This document shows positions 1-7,759 of a stretch of DNA of 64,000 nt, piece by piece; position 1 is the first letter of the stretch; each line of letters starts with the position of its first letter. Made by a program: the position numbers and the translations under genes. The notes beneath the pieces are model-generated. The model worked only from the letters and a program-made list of their open reading frames with translations, did no database searches and was not told the DNA's origin. Source of the DNA: Nannocystis bainbridge (GTDB lineage: Bacteria > Myxococcota_A > Polyangia > Nannocystales > Nannocystaceae); contig NZ_JAQNDL010000003.1 in NCBI RefSeq assembly GCF_028368995.1, positions 1,612,001 through 1,676,000 of the forward strand. Reading direction: 5' to 3'.

Positions 1-791
1 CGCAGCTGGATATAGTGCTGCTGCGCGACCCGCTCGAGGCGCGGGTCGACCCCCGCCGTCGCCCCCTGGACCGCCGAACGGCCATCCAGCTCCAGATCCG
101 CGAGCGGCAAGGGGCCGGGAGCTTTCCGGTCGACGGCCACCGTGAACGCGGCGACGTCGTTCTCCCTCAGCAATCGAGGTTCGGTGAGCTGGCGATGAGC
201 CAACGCGACGGGGGACTGAGGCTGGACCACGACGCTCACGCGTCTGGTCTCCACGAACGTGAGCCACGCCCGCTGATGGCCCGAGCCGTTGCAAGTCGTG
301 CACGGAACGTTGCCGCGTCCCGCACAATTTCCACAACTGGCCTGCCCCGTTCCCTTGCACTGCTTGCACTTGTTGAGGCGGTTCGTGCTCGGGTTGCGGA
401 ACCGCCCGGCGCCGCCACAGTTCGAACAGGAGACGCTCGCGCGGCCGCTGCACACCGAACAAGAGGCGGTGCCGGAGGCTCGACAGATCATGCAGCGCAC
501 CACATGGGTCGTGCGTGCCTTCAAATCCTGAGCCGGGTAGGCGAACGGATCGAGCCGGGCGGGATCGACGCTCGGCTGCGTCACACCACGTTCGCTCGTC
601 GTCGTGCGCTCTTCCCGAAGATCTCGGCGAATGATCTCGGTCAGCACCCGGTGGAGCACCTCGTCTTTGTTCTCGACCCCCGAGATCAACGATGCGAGCG
701 CTCGCGGAGCGCCGAACACACTCCGAGCCCAAAGGTTGGCCGCTTCTGCGACATCGGGAGTGACAGGGGGGCTCGCGGGTCGGTCTACCAT
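1..791 (-). CDS. DnaJ-type zinc-finger (CxxCxGxG) protein of the Hxs operon, 3' end outside window
   Basis: The minus-strand frame opens with ATG at 791, overlapping the hxsA stop codon (ATG at 791-789, TAG at 787-785), and stays open to base 1, so at least 263 residues are present and the C terminus is missing. Its middle holds six Cys-x2-Cys knuckles, among them CMICRASG, CSVCSGRA, CSNCGGAG, CKQCKGTG, CGNCAGRG and CTTCNGSG, the pattern of the zinc-binding region of DnaJ/Hsp40. No J domain is visible: the first 100 residues are unlike HPD-containing J domains. In DnaJ this region binds unfolded substrate. By position, translationally coupled to hxsA, it may hold or fold the His-Xaa-Ser peptide or a modifying enzyme; that role is inference. 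A general zinc-ribbon protein is the alternative. Confidence 0.8.
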   Translation of the reverse strand, partial: MVDRPASPPVTPDVAEAANLWARSVFGAPRALASLISGVENKDEVLHRVLTEIIRRDLREERTTTSERGVTQPSVDPARLDPFAYPAQDLKARTTHVVRCMICRASGTASCSVCSGRASVSCSNCGGAGRFRNPSTNRLNKCKQCKGTGQASCGNCAGRGNVPCTTCNGSGHQRAWLTFVETRRVSVVVQPQSPVALAHRQLTEPRLLRENDVAAFTVAVDRKAPGPLPLADLELDGRSAVQGATAGVDPRLERVAQQHYIQL

Positions 792-1438
792 TCGATCTTC
801 ACCGTGCCGGTCTGGCCATCGAGGATCTCGATCGTGACCTCATGATCACCGAGAAACCGGTTCTGAACGCGTACCGTATGAGAGCCGGGTTTCAGCACGT
901 GCTTGCCCGTCGCGTCAGTCCCCAGCTCCTTGCCATCAACGAAGATCTTTCCGCCCGGGAAGGCCTCGAACGACACGTTTGCCGGCTTGGGCGGCTTCGG
1001 CTTGACGGGCTTCGGCGCCGGCTCCGGCGGCGGATGGACGGCCTTGCTCCCTCCGTGGCCGCTGCTGCTGCTGCTGCTTCCGCTGCTGCTGCCGCCGCTG
1101 CTGCTGCTGCTGCTGCTGCCGCCGCCCCCACCACCGCCGTAGCCGGAGGAGGGAGGCATCGCCGACATGTGCGAGGCGTGCGATCGATGGTACGAGCCGG
1201 ACGAGTGGCTGCTGTGGGAACGATGCGACGAATGAGACCGATGCGATCGATGTGCCAGGAGCGGCAGCTCGACGTCGGAGGGCGCCAGGAGCAGCGCCGG
1301 CGCGAGCTCTTCCTCCGGATCTTCCGTCCGCTTGCCGATCCGCGCCGCAGCGTCGGGGACGAGCAGGCCAGTCCCGGCTGCAGCCCCGAGCACGGCGAGA
1401 AGCGCGGCACCCAACGTCTTCAGTTTCCCCGATGCCAT
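785..1438 (-). CDS. hxsA: His-Xaa-Ser repeat protein HxsA with C-terminal PEGA-like domain
   Basis: 217 residues. An N-terminal signal sequence (about 1-32, small residues before Ala-Arg) predicts export. Residues 63-92 carry nine His-Xaa-Ser triplets (HRS, HRS, HSS, HRS, HSS, HSS, then HRS, HAS, HMS after a GSY break). A Gly/Ser low-complexity stretch and a Pro/Lys linker follow, and about 160-217 form a PEGA-like beta-rich domain (PGGKIFVDGKELG, LKPGSHTVRV). The family is defined by the repeat and by its neighbours HxsB, HxsC and HxsD; the repeats are the presumed substrate of the two radical SAM enzymes. The modification is, to my knowledge, not established. It starts 3 bases after hxsC. 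The PEGA domain suggests anchoring to a surface or envelope partner (inference). Confidence 0.9.
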   Translation of the reverse strand: MASGKLKTLGAALLAVLGAAAGTGLLVPDAAARIGKRTEDPEEELAPALLLAPSDVELPLLAHRSHRSHSSHRSHSSHSSGSYHRSHASHMSAMPPSSGYGGGGGGGSSSSSSSGGSSSGSSSSSSGHGGSKAVHPPPEPAPKPVKPKPPKPANVSFEAFPGGKIFVDGKELGTDATGKHVLKPGSHTVRVQNRFLGDHEVTIEILDGQTGTVKIEW

Positions 1439-1441
1439 GCC

Positions 1442-2638
1442 TCAATCCTCCCTCTGTGCGACCATCGGTCCGCTCTGCTCCGCGATTGCGAACGGAGCGA
1501 TCCCGCGGCTCCGCCGCACCACCGATGAAGCGAAGAACCCTCCGCACCGGGCTCGCGCCTCACATCGGGCGCACTCTTCGAGATATAGGTTCTTCCAGTC
1601 CGAGATCGACGCTCGTGCGAATCGGTGCAAGACCGGGTCCAGGACGCAGAGCTGATGGTTGTAAATGGACACGTGCATCCGCGCCCTGTCGAGGATCTCT
1701 ACCGCCTCGGCCAGCTCGCGCTGGTAATCCAGCGGATCGATCCATATTGCGTCGAGGTTGGAGCGAGCAAACCCCATGAGCTCGAGGCCCATCAGCGCGA
1801 CGTGGTCGACGAACAGGAGGTTCCTCGCCACGAAACGGGCGAAGGCCGGGAGCCTCTCGACCGTGTCGCGCTGGACGACGAAGCGTAGCTCGACGCGCAC
1901 CCGGTGCCGCTTGAGGTTCAAGATCCCTCGGATCGTCTGATCGAACGCGCCTCGGGCCTGGACCACGAAGTCGTGGACCTCGGGTAGATCGCCGTACAGC
2001 GGGATCCCCAGCATCAGATCTGGATGGCCGACCTTCGCCAACGCGAGGGCGAACTTCTCGTCCGCGAAGGCACGTCCGTTCGAGAGGATGTGGAGCGCCG
2101 TTCGTGGCAAGAACCGACGAAATCGATCCACCAGGTCCACCAGACGACTCCCGAGGAGGCCAGGCTCACCGCCGGTGATCCCGATCTCGGGCGTCTCCGG
2201 CGACATCATCGGGATGATCTCGAACAGCTCGTCGACCAGCCAGCCGTCGTCGCGCTCCTTCGGCGGTTGCGAGCACATGACGCAGTAGTTGTCGCATCGC
2301 TCGGTGACGAGCATGGAGTTGAAGGCCGAAGAGCGCCGGTACAGCACCGTCAACCCACTACGCTCGGGATGAATCCGGATGATGTCGCCGTCACCGAGGA
2401 AAGGAAATTCGGCGCCGATGAAGAAGACATTCGGCTGCCGGGCAACGCCTGTCTCGCTCCGCGTCAAGTAGGCTCGAAAACCGCCGGGGAGCTCGCATGG
2501 ACCCTCGACGAGCAAGATTTCACGAGAACGTGCGGCTGCAGGGAGCGCCGGGTTGGTGCATACGCGCCCGAGGAACGGCTCGGGCGACCGCTCGGGCGAC
2601 AGAGCGCGAAGGCTTCGTCCGTGGAGCTTGATCAGCAT
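1442..2638 (-). CDS. hxsC: Radical SAM maturase HxsC
   Basis: 398 residues. The radical SAM signature CDNYCVMC (Cys115, Cys119, Cys122) binds the [4Fe-4S] cluster that cleaves S-adenosylmethionine, and GITGGEPG matches the SAM-binding GGE motif. A Cys-rich C terminus (ECARCEARARCGGFF, near 360-375) resembles a short auxiliary-cluster region. About 110 residues precede the radical SAM core, as in the HxsC family. It lies 4 bases after hxsB and 3 before hxsA, so the operon is tightly coupled. Expected role: cytosolic modification of the HxsA repeats before export, together with HxsB and HxsD. The family call rests on order and neighbours as well as motifs; the reaction is unknown to me. Confidence 0.88.
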   Translation of the reverse strand: MLIKLHGRSLRALSPERSPEPFLGRVCTNPALPAAARSREILLVEGPCELPGGFRAYLTRSETGVARQPNVFFIGAEFPFLGDGDIIRIHPERSGLTVLYRRSSAFNSMLVTERCDNYCVMCSQPPKERDDGWLVDELFEIIPMMSPETPEIGITGGEPGLLGSRLVDLVDRFRRFLPRTALHILSNGRAFADEKFALALAKVGHPDLMLGIPLYGDLPEVHDFVVQARGAFDQTIRGILNLKRHRVRVELRFVVQRDTVERLPAFARFVARNLLFVDHVALMGLELMGFARSNLDAIWIDPLDYQRELAEAVEILDRARMHVSIYNHQLCVLDPVLHRFARASISDWKNLYLEECARCEARARCGGFFASSVVRRSRGIAPFAIAEQSGPMVAQRED

Positions 2639-2642
2639 GGGT

Positions 2643-4103
2643 TCAGATCCAGCTCTGCAGGACTCGGCGGGCGGACGCGTCGTCCTCCATGAGGGCGATC
2701 AGGTGGCGGAGCACGGCCATCTGCTTTTTACAGAAGGACGAGAACGCCTTGTGGCCGATCACGTCTCCCTGCGTCGCCTTGTGAAAGACGGGGTCAGACC
2801 CGCAGTAGGGCATGAAGGCACAGTCGCTGCACATCGGCAGGCCCTCGAGCATCGAATCCTTCAACAGGTCGACGAGGGTATCGCTCGTCATGACCTCCTC
2901 GAAGGAGTCCTCGTCGAGATGCCCGAGTCTGAAGGTGTGATCGCCCATCTCCGCGAGCATTCTCCCCTCGTCGGAGGCATAGATCGCCCCATCATAGTTG
3001 TAGATGATGCCCGCGATCCCGAGCCCCGCCGGCGATTGCAAGTCGACGTAGCCGTTGCCGACAGGCGCGAACATCTTCTGCAGCAGGATGGCCGCGAATT
3101 CCTCGCGCATGGGATAGCCGCTGAGGTTGAGGTCGATGATATGCCGGAGCCCTTCGACGTAGAACTTCACCCAGTCGTCCACGTCGTAGCGGCGGACCAG
3201 ACTCGTGCGCACCGCGAAACCGTAAGGGCTCAGGCTGCGCAGGAATATCGAGTGAAAGCCCTGCTTGACGTACTCGTCGACGATCTCCCGCACCCGCGGC
3301 AGGCTCCCGGGCGAGGTCGTCATCAGGGCTGCTACCGCGTCAGGCCCGAGCGCTTCTCGGATGCGCTGGATCCCGTCGACCGCGGCGCGGTAGCTGCTAC
3401 CTCGCGGCAAAGCCCGGCGCTCGTCGTGCAGATCCGCGGGACCGTCGAGGGACGTCGAGAAGTAGATCCGGTGCCCCTTGCAGAAATCCAGGATCTCGTC
3501 GTTCAAGCGGGTCAGGTTCGAGGCGATGACGAACACGAGGTCGCGTCCGTGCTCCCGATTGAGGGACTCGGCCCGAAGTACGACGTGGCGGATCAAGTCG
3601 AAGTTGAGCAGGGGCTCTCCGCCTTGAAACTCGATCTTGATCGCGGGCGAGGGGCTGCGGAACACGAACTCGACTGCCCGGTCGGCGTGAGCCTGGCTCA
3701 TGTCGAAGCGGCTCTTCTCCTCCATCTGGCGCGAGACCTGGCAGTAGCTGCAGGTGTGGTCGCAGCGCAGCGTGACCACGAACATGTGCAGCGCCGTGAA
3801 GTCGGCGATCCGATCCGCCCGGCTTCGGTACTTGAGCGCGAGCAGATCGAGCGCGACCCTGGATTCGCCGTCGAACAGGAAGTGTCGGCTCTTGAGGTCG
3901 GCGTACAGCGGTGTGCCCGGCTGCAGTTCGTGCCGGAGCAGCGCCTGCAGCGCGGGCCGCTCCAGGACGACGTACTCCCCCACGTCGTTGGTGATCACGT
4001 AACGCCTGTCGTCGAGCCGAGAAAATCTGGCCGGCAGCAGCCGATAGGGGCCGCTCGGCGCGAAGGCGGAACGATCGCGGAAAGTGTCGGCGAGCTGGTT
4101 CAT
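2643..4103 (-). CDS. hxsB: Radical SAM/SPASM maturase HxsB
   Basis: 486 residues from the ATG at 4103, which overlaps the hxsD stop as ATGA; a longer frame upstream runs inside hxsD and is rejected. The radical SAM motif is CDHTCSYC (Cys114, Cys118, Cys121), followed by FQGGEPLLN (SAM binding) and the Asn/Ser-rich strand VIASNLT. The C-terminal third holds a SPASM-like cysteine set (MCSDCAFMPYCGSDP, then a Cys near KAFSSFCKK), expected to bind auxiliary Fe-S clusters as in anaerobic sulfatase and RiPP maturases. Known family: HxsB of the His-Xaa-Ser system. It should act with HxsC on HxsA in the cytoplasm. Start and frame are secure; the chemistry performed is not known to me. Confidence 0.9.
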   Translation of the reverse strand: MNQLADTFRDRSAFAPSGPYRLLPARFSRLDDRRYVITNDVGEYVVLERPALQALLRHELQPGTPLYADLKSRHFLFDGESRVALDLLALKYRSRADRIADFTALHMFVVTLRCDHTCSYCQVSRQMEEKSRFDMSQAHADRAVEFVFRSPSPAIKIEFQGGEPLLNFDLIRHVVLRAESLNREHGRDLVFVIASNLTRLNDEILDFCKGHRIYFSTSLDGPADLHDERRALPRGSSYRAAVDGIQRIREALGPDAVAALMTTSPGSLPRVREIVDEYVKQGFHSIFLRSLSPYGFAVRTSLVRRYDVDDWVKFYVEGLRHIIDLNLSGYPMREEFAAILLQKMFAPVGNGYVDLQSPAGLGIAGIIYNYDGAIYASDEGRMLAEMGDHTFRLGHLDEDSFEEVMTSDTLVDLLKDSMLEGLPMCSDCAFMPYCGSDPVFHKATQGDVIGHKAFSSFCKKQMAVLRHLIALMEDDASARRVLQSWI

Positions 4104-4414
4104 CAGCGCTGCAGCAGGTCGGTGCGCGAGAACGCGTGCGCCAGGATCAGGGACCGCAACGCGTCCGTCTCCTCGTGAAGCTGAGCGCGAAGCTCCTCGT
4201 CGAGCAACTCTTGGTAGAAGACTCGGACGGCCTCCGCAGCGGCGGTATCGCTCGTCCGCGGCGGAAACGTGAAGCGCAGGATCGGCTCGTCCGAGTCCGA
4301 TGGTTCGAGGCGGACCGTGCACCGCTCCGCTACCCGATAGGCGGCCTTCTTGATCGCCGCTGGCCTGTATGTCTGTACGTCGATCCTCGTGTCGAACCTG
4401 TCATCGGCCGTCAT
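4103..4414 (-). CDS. hxsD: His-Xaa-Ser system protein HxsD
   Basis: 103 residues from the ATG at 4414, chosen because GGGAG lies about 6 bases upstream; an ATG 33 bases further out lacks this. The sequence contains IDVQTYRPAAIKKAAYRVAE near the N terminus, a beta-strand region, then a helical tail with QELLDEELRAQL, in line with the small HxsD family that always accompanies HxsB and HxsC. It has no catalytic motif; small partners of radical SAM maturases often present the substrate peptide, so a chaperone or recognition role is the likeliest inference. First gene of the operon and coupled to hxsB by an ATGA overlap. Confidence 0.85.
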   Translation of the reverse strand: MTADDRFDTRIDVQTYRPAAIKKAAYRVAERCTVRLEPSDSDEPILRFTFPPRTSDTAAAEAVRVFYQELLDEELRAQLHEETDALRSLILAHAFSRTDLLQR

Positions 4415-4608
4415 GCCCGCTCCCAATACATGCGTCCCGCGACGCACTGGCTATGGCCCGAGGATAGAGGTTTCTTCGCCGATCTTCCAGCGCGCGCCAG
4501 GCGAGCATAGGTGGCACACAAACGCTGTTATCGAAGACAGTGGAAGTACGCTTCTCGGGTCGGATGAGCGTCAGCCTCGCCGGCTGGGTCTTCATCTGCG
4601 GAGATGAT

Positions 4609-4639
4609 GCGGGTGGACACGTATGACACTTCCACCCGC
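4609..4639 (-). terminator. Hairpin downstream of the di-haem cytochrome gene
   Basis: A perfect 9-bp inverted repeat, GCGGGTGGA (4609-4617) and TCCACCCGC (4631-4639), separated by 13 bases. It lies 55 bases past the stop of the minus-strand cytochrome gene and upstream of hxsD, so it could end the cytochrome transcript and insulate the Hxs operon. There is no U tract, so intrinsic termination is unproven. Confidence 0.5.
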
Positions 4640-4694
4640 CGGCTCGCGCATGGGCTCCCGCCTCGTGAGGCGCGAGCCCGCCGCTGCTGCCGTC

Positions 4695-6290
4695 TCACAG
4701 CGTCTTCAGGTACTCGATCACCGCCCGTCGCTCCTGCGCATCGAGGTGGTCACCGAACGGGTGCCCCGTGTTCCAGTGGCCCGTGATGGTCGTATCGTAC
4801 ACGTGCTTGCGTTCGTCGGCCGGCGCCCCGTCCTGGCCGTACGGCAGCTCGACCCATGGCCAGCCGACCGCCTCGGGGTCGTAGTTCGTGCTGTCGTAGT
4901 CTTCGCGGCGCCACCATTTCGGCCGGGCCTTGCTGTTCAGCACCAGCTCGATCGTCGGCACCGACGCATTGTGAAGGTACGGCGCGCTCGCCCAGATGCC
5001 GTCGAGCGGCGGCGCCACGTAGCCGACGAACGGGTCGCCGGTGGTGAGCTGGCCGACGTCGCCGTACCACGATGAATTGAACCAATCGGCGAACGGGCGC
5101 GCGTCGGCCTCGAAGGCCAGCAGCGGGTCGGTGCCGATCGTCGCCAGCGGCAGCAACATGTTCGGGTACGTCTCGAGCGCTGGATCGTCCGAATACGTGC
5201 CGTGGCAGCACGAGCAGTCGCGCACGAAGATCTCCTGGCCCTGGGCGGCCAGCTCCGCGTCGATCGCAAACGGGTACTTCGGCGCCTCGACCGACTCGAT
5301 GAACGCGCGGATGTTGTTGAAGTAGGAGAAGATGCCCTCCGCCTCCTCGACCGAATCGGTGCACAGGGCGCTGGCGTAGATCATCGTCGCCCGGTGGTCG
5401 CCGCGCGACATCCCGTTCCAGAACAGCCCGTGCTTCTTCTTGGTGTGCCACCACGGCGGCGTGTCGACCGGCAAGATGACCTCGGGCACCACCGTGTTCG
5501 GCTCGTCGAGCCACTCGAGCGTGTTGGCGTCATGGCGCGTCGAGAGCACCGCCGCCAGCGAGTCCGCCGGGTTGGTGCCGACCACCAGCATGCGCGTGTA
5601 GTCGCCGACGGCCTGGTAGCGCTGGGCCATGCGCGTCAGCTCCTCGAGCCCCGGGATCGGGATGCCGGGGATCGGGATCTCGGCCAGAAATCCGCCGATC
5701 TGCTCGGTGTAATCGGCGTCGGCCTTGCCGAGGCCGATGACCAGCTCGCCGTTGAATTTGCCGGCGTGACACTCGAGGCAATTGAGCGAGACGATCTCGG
5801 CGCCGCTGCTCTTCGAGGTGTGCACGGTCCAGTTGTAGGGCACCTGGGCGTTCTTGCCGGTGCGGCCGGGGAGCGACTCGCCCTCGCCGAACGACCCGAG
5901 GAGCGGGGCGGCCAGCGGAAACAAAACGAAGGGGATCCCGCACGAGACGTAGCCCTCGTTGAGGAGGGCGTGATAGCCCGCGGCGGCGTCGCCCTGGACC
6001 TGCTCGCTGCCGGGGATCGGGTAGCCCATAGCGCAGGCGGCCGGCGGCGGGTCGTCGCCGTCGGTGGTCGCCTCGCCGTGCGACGAGCCGGTCGTCGGCG
6101 GGTCGACCCCCGAATCACTGGCCTCGGTCGGGCCCGGGCCGGCGGTGTCCGCCGTCGTGCTCGCGCTGCCACCATTCGTGCCGTCGCTGCCGTCGCCGTC
6201 GCTGCCCTGGGCCGGCGGGTCGCCGTCGCCGCAGGCGGCCAGGGCCAGACATGTCGCTGCAATCCACGTTCTCTGCGTCATCGATGCCAT
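4695..6290 (-). CDS. Di-haem c-type cytochrome lipoprotein, RoxA-like
   Basis: 531 residues from the ATG at 6290, preceded by AGGAGGAG; longer starts lack a ribosome site. Lipobox LALAAC (Cys20) predicts a lipoprotein, followed by a Thr/Ser/Gly/Asp linker to about residue 85. Two haem c motifs, CLECH (171-175) and CSCCH (359-363), are 188 residues apart. This spacing and the C-terminal APPLDGIWASAPYLHNASVP stretch resemble di-haem cytochrome c peroxidases and the rubber oxygenases RoxA/RoxB, which occur in myxobacteria and cleave polyisoprene. RoxA is soluble and secreted; this one would be membrane-anchored. Function as a dioxygenase, peroxidase or electron carrier cannot be decided by eye. 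A TetR gene lies upstream on the same strand. Confidence 0.75.
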   Translation of the reverse strand: MASMTQRTWIAATCLALAACGDGDPPAQGSDGDGSDGTNGGSASTTADTAGPGPTEASDSGVDPPTTGSSHGEATTDGDDPPPAACAMGYPIPGSEQVQGDAAAGYHALLNEGYVSCGIPFVLFPLAAPLLGSFGEGESLPGRTGKNAQVPYNWTVHTSKSSGAEIVSLNCLECHAGKFNGELVIGLGKADADYTEQIGGFLAEIPIPGIPIPGLEELTRMAQRYQAVGDYTRMLVVGTNPADSLAAVLSTRHDANTLEWLDEPNTVVPEVILPVDTPPWWHTKKKHGLFWNGMSRGDHRATMIYASALCTDSVEEAEGIFSYFNNIRAFIESVEAPKYPFAIDAELAAQGQEIFVRDCSCCHGTYSDDPALETYPNMLLPLATIGTDPLLAFEADARPFADWFNSSWYGDVGQLTTGDPFVGYVAPPLDGIWASAPYLHNASVPTIELVLNSKARPKWWRREDYDSTNYDPEAVGWPWVELPYGQDGAPADERKHVYDTTITGHWNTGHPFGDHLDAQERRAVIEYLKTL

Positions 6291-6494
6291 CGCGTACTCC
6301 TCCTCCTGGACCGTCGCGCCGCCGCTCGCAGCGACGGCGGGCCCACCCGCTCGCCGGCGCTCCGCTGCGTACCTCGGTCCGGACCTCTGCGCCCCCGCGC
6401 CACGTCGCGCTCCCACGCCGCCACGGCGGGCGCCGGGCGCACGGGCCCGATTGCATGGAGCTGACGAGAACACTGTACATGGGCGGACTATCGT

Positions 6495-6514
6495 CATTCC
6501 GGCGCGCCGGAATG
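6495..6514. promoter_or_regulatory. Perfect 20-bp palindrome upstream of the cytochrome gene
   Basis: CATTCCGGCGCGCCGGAATG reads the same on both strands. It lies 205 bases upstream of the cytochrome start and just past the TetR gene, on the side from which the cytochrome transcript would begin. A dimeric repressor site is plausible; the adjacent TetR protein is one candidate, although its own operator at 7257-7277 has a different sequence. Confidence 0.45.
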
Positions 6515-6540
6515 GGCATTGGGGGGCTCATGCCCCGAGC

Positions 6541-6562
6541 GCGTCGCCCGGGCGGGCGACGC
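6541..6562 (-). terminator. GC-rich hairpin after the tetR gene
   Basis: GCGTCGCC (6541-6548) pairs perfectly with GGCGACGC (6555-6562) over a 6-base loop, starting 8 bases past the end of the minus-strand tetR gene. A compact 8-bp GC stem at this place is a likely transcription end; no clear U run follows. Confidence 0.5.
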
Positions 6563-6570
6563 CGCGAATG

Positions 6571-7149
6571 TCAGGCCTGGGCGGCTCGCAGGGCGCGGGA
6601 GATGTGCGCCCGCATCAGCGCGTGCAGCTCCTTGACGGGGATGTCGGGGTTGACGAGCCAGCGGTAGAGGAGGCCGTCGACGACGCTGGCGAACAGCTCG
6701 GCAGCGAGCCCCGGCGCGACGCCGGCCGCGATCTCGCCGTGGGCCTGGCCCTCCTCGATCCACCGGGTGAGGGCGCGGACGTGGGCCTTGTTCAGCTTGG
6801 CGACGTTGGCCCGGTATTCGGCGCTCGGATCGATGCTGGCGTAGCGCAGCAGGTACATCGCCCGCAGCCCCTGCGGCTCGTCGACGATGAATTTGTAGAG
6901 CGCGTCGGTGACCCGCTGCAGCGCAGCGACGCCGGTGGCGCGACCGACCACCCCCTGCACCCGTCGCAGCCACTCGGCGGCGATGCTGTCGTGCACGTGG
7001 GCCAGGAGCCCCGCCTTCGAGCCGAAGCGATGCGTGACCAGCCCGCGCGAATAACCCGAGCGCTCGCCGATGCCGGCGAGCGTGGTGCCGGCGATGCCTC
7101 GCTCCACCAGCAGGCTCACGGCGGCCTCCGTCATCAATTGCTCGGACAT
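6571..7149 (-). CDS. TetR-family transcriptional regulator
   Basis: 192 residues from the ATG at 7149, which follows AGGAGGAG by 9 bases; an ATG at 7194 would add 15 residues but has a poor ribosome site. The N-terminal helix-turn-helix (TTLAGIGERSGYSRGLVTHRFGSKAGLL, described by positions about 22-50) is typical of TetR. The C-terminal ligand domain is helical and divergent, so the inducer cannot be guessed. It is probably autoregulated through the inverted repeat at 7257-7277, which overlaps its promoter. The cytochrome gene lies next downstream on the same strand and may also be a target. DNA-binding repressor role is secure at family level. Confidence 0.9.
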   Translation of the reverse strand: MSEQLMTEAAVSLLVERGIAGTTLAGIGERSGYSRGLVTHRFGSKAGLLAHVHDSIAAEWLRRVQGVVGRATGVAALQRVTDALYKFIVDEPQGLRAMYLLRYASIDPSAEYRANVAKLNKAHVRALTRWIEEGQAHGEIAAGVAPGLAAELFASVVDGLLYRWLVNPDIPVKELHALMRAHISRALRAAQA

Positions 7150-7194
7150 CGCAGTGCGCTCCTCCTGGGTCCGCCGTCTTGCCTCGGAAATCAT

Positions 7195-7759
7195 CGAGCG
7201 TTTTTTCTCTTGTCAAAGGCGGGACTTGTCAAAGCCTTCGTCGCTCATCTCACCTTACTTGCTGGCGACTAGCAAGTTATAAAACAGCGCGCTCCGCGTC
7301 AAGTCCCCGGCGCCGGGCTCCTGCGGGGCTTTCGGGGTGCGACAGGGTGGGCCTGCCCATTCCCCTGGTGCCCGGCGCGGACAGGACGGCGAACGCAGGC
7401 GAGCGCGCGTCCGCGCGGGCGGCCCGGGGCGACGTTTGCGGCGAGTGATGCGATTTACGGCGCAAGTTCCACGGCTGAGTCCGTCGCCGAATCACCGGTC
7501 ATGGCGGCGGCGGGCCCGCCTCGACGCGAGTTGCGCAACGGCGGACCGTGGCGGCCGAATTGCGGCACTCCGGAGATCCGCGACTTCACCTCCGGCCCGC
7601 GCGATTCGCCCGCAAGCGCCGCCGCGGTGCTTCGGGTCGGTGGCGCGGGGCGAGCCGCGGGCGGGCGCGTGATCATAGTTGCCGGCGTCACCCGTCGCTG
7701 TCGCCCGTCCGGGCTCGACGGTGTTTCGATTCCCTCTTCGACCCGGCCTCAGGTGAATC
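7195..7759. other. Intergenic region between tetR and sodC
   Basis: 565 bases between divergent genes. The tetR side holds the promoter/operator at 7257-7302 and a direct repeat CTTGTCAAAG at 7209-7218 and 7225-7234 (16 bases apart). On the minus strand an 11-codon frame (MSDEGFDKSRL) preceded by AAGG overlaps this repeat and could be a leader peptide, but nothing proves it is translated. The part from about 7310 to 7740 is GC-rich with no gene I can support. Confidence 0.6.
7257..7302 (-). promoter_or_regulatory. tetR promoter with overlapping operator
   Basis: On the minus strand TTGACG (7302-7297) and TATAAC (7281-7276) form a -35/-10 pair with a 15-base spacer. Immediately overlapping the -10 is a perfect inverted repeat ACTTGCT-N7-AGCAAGT (7257-7277), the size and symmetry of a TetR operator. 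Binding there would block polymerase, so negative autoregulation is the natural reading. The short spacer would suit a regulated or weak promoter. Confidence 0.6.

Noticed and set aside
15..845. Long plus-strand open frame at the left edge
   Set aside because: Opposite-strand frame carries the zinc-finger and hxsA genes; the plus frame is Arg-rich text without a family and would overlap both.
1041..1140. Gly/Ser codon repeat in hxsA as a phase-variable tract
   Set aside because: The repeats are trinucleotide and imperfect, so length changes would keep the frame; no switching mechanism is supported.
4103..4322. Longer start for hxsB
   Set aside because: It would place 73 unconserved Arg/Pro-rich residues before the conserved start and lie inside hxsD; ATG at 4103 overlaps the hxsD stop in the usual way.
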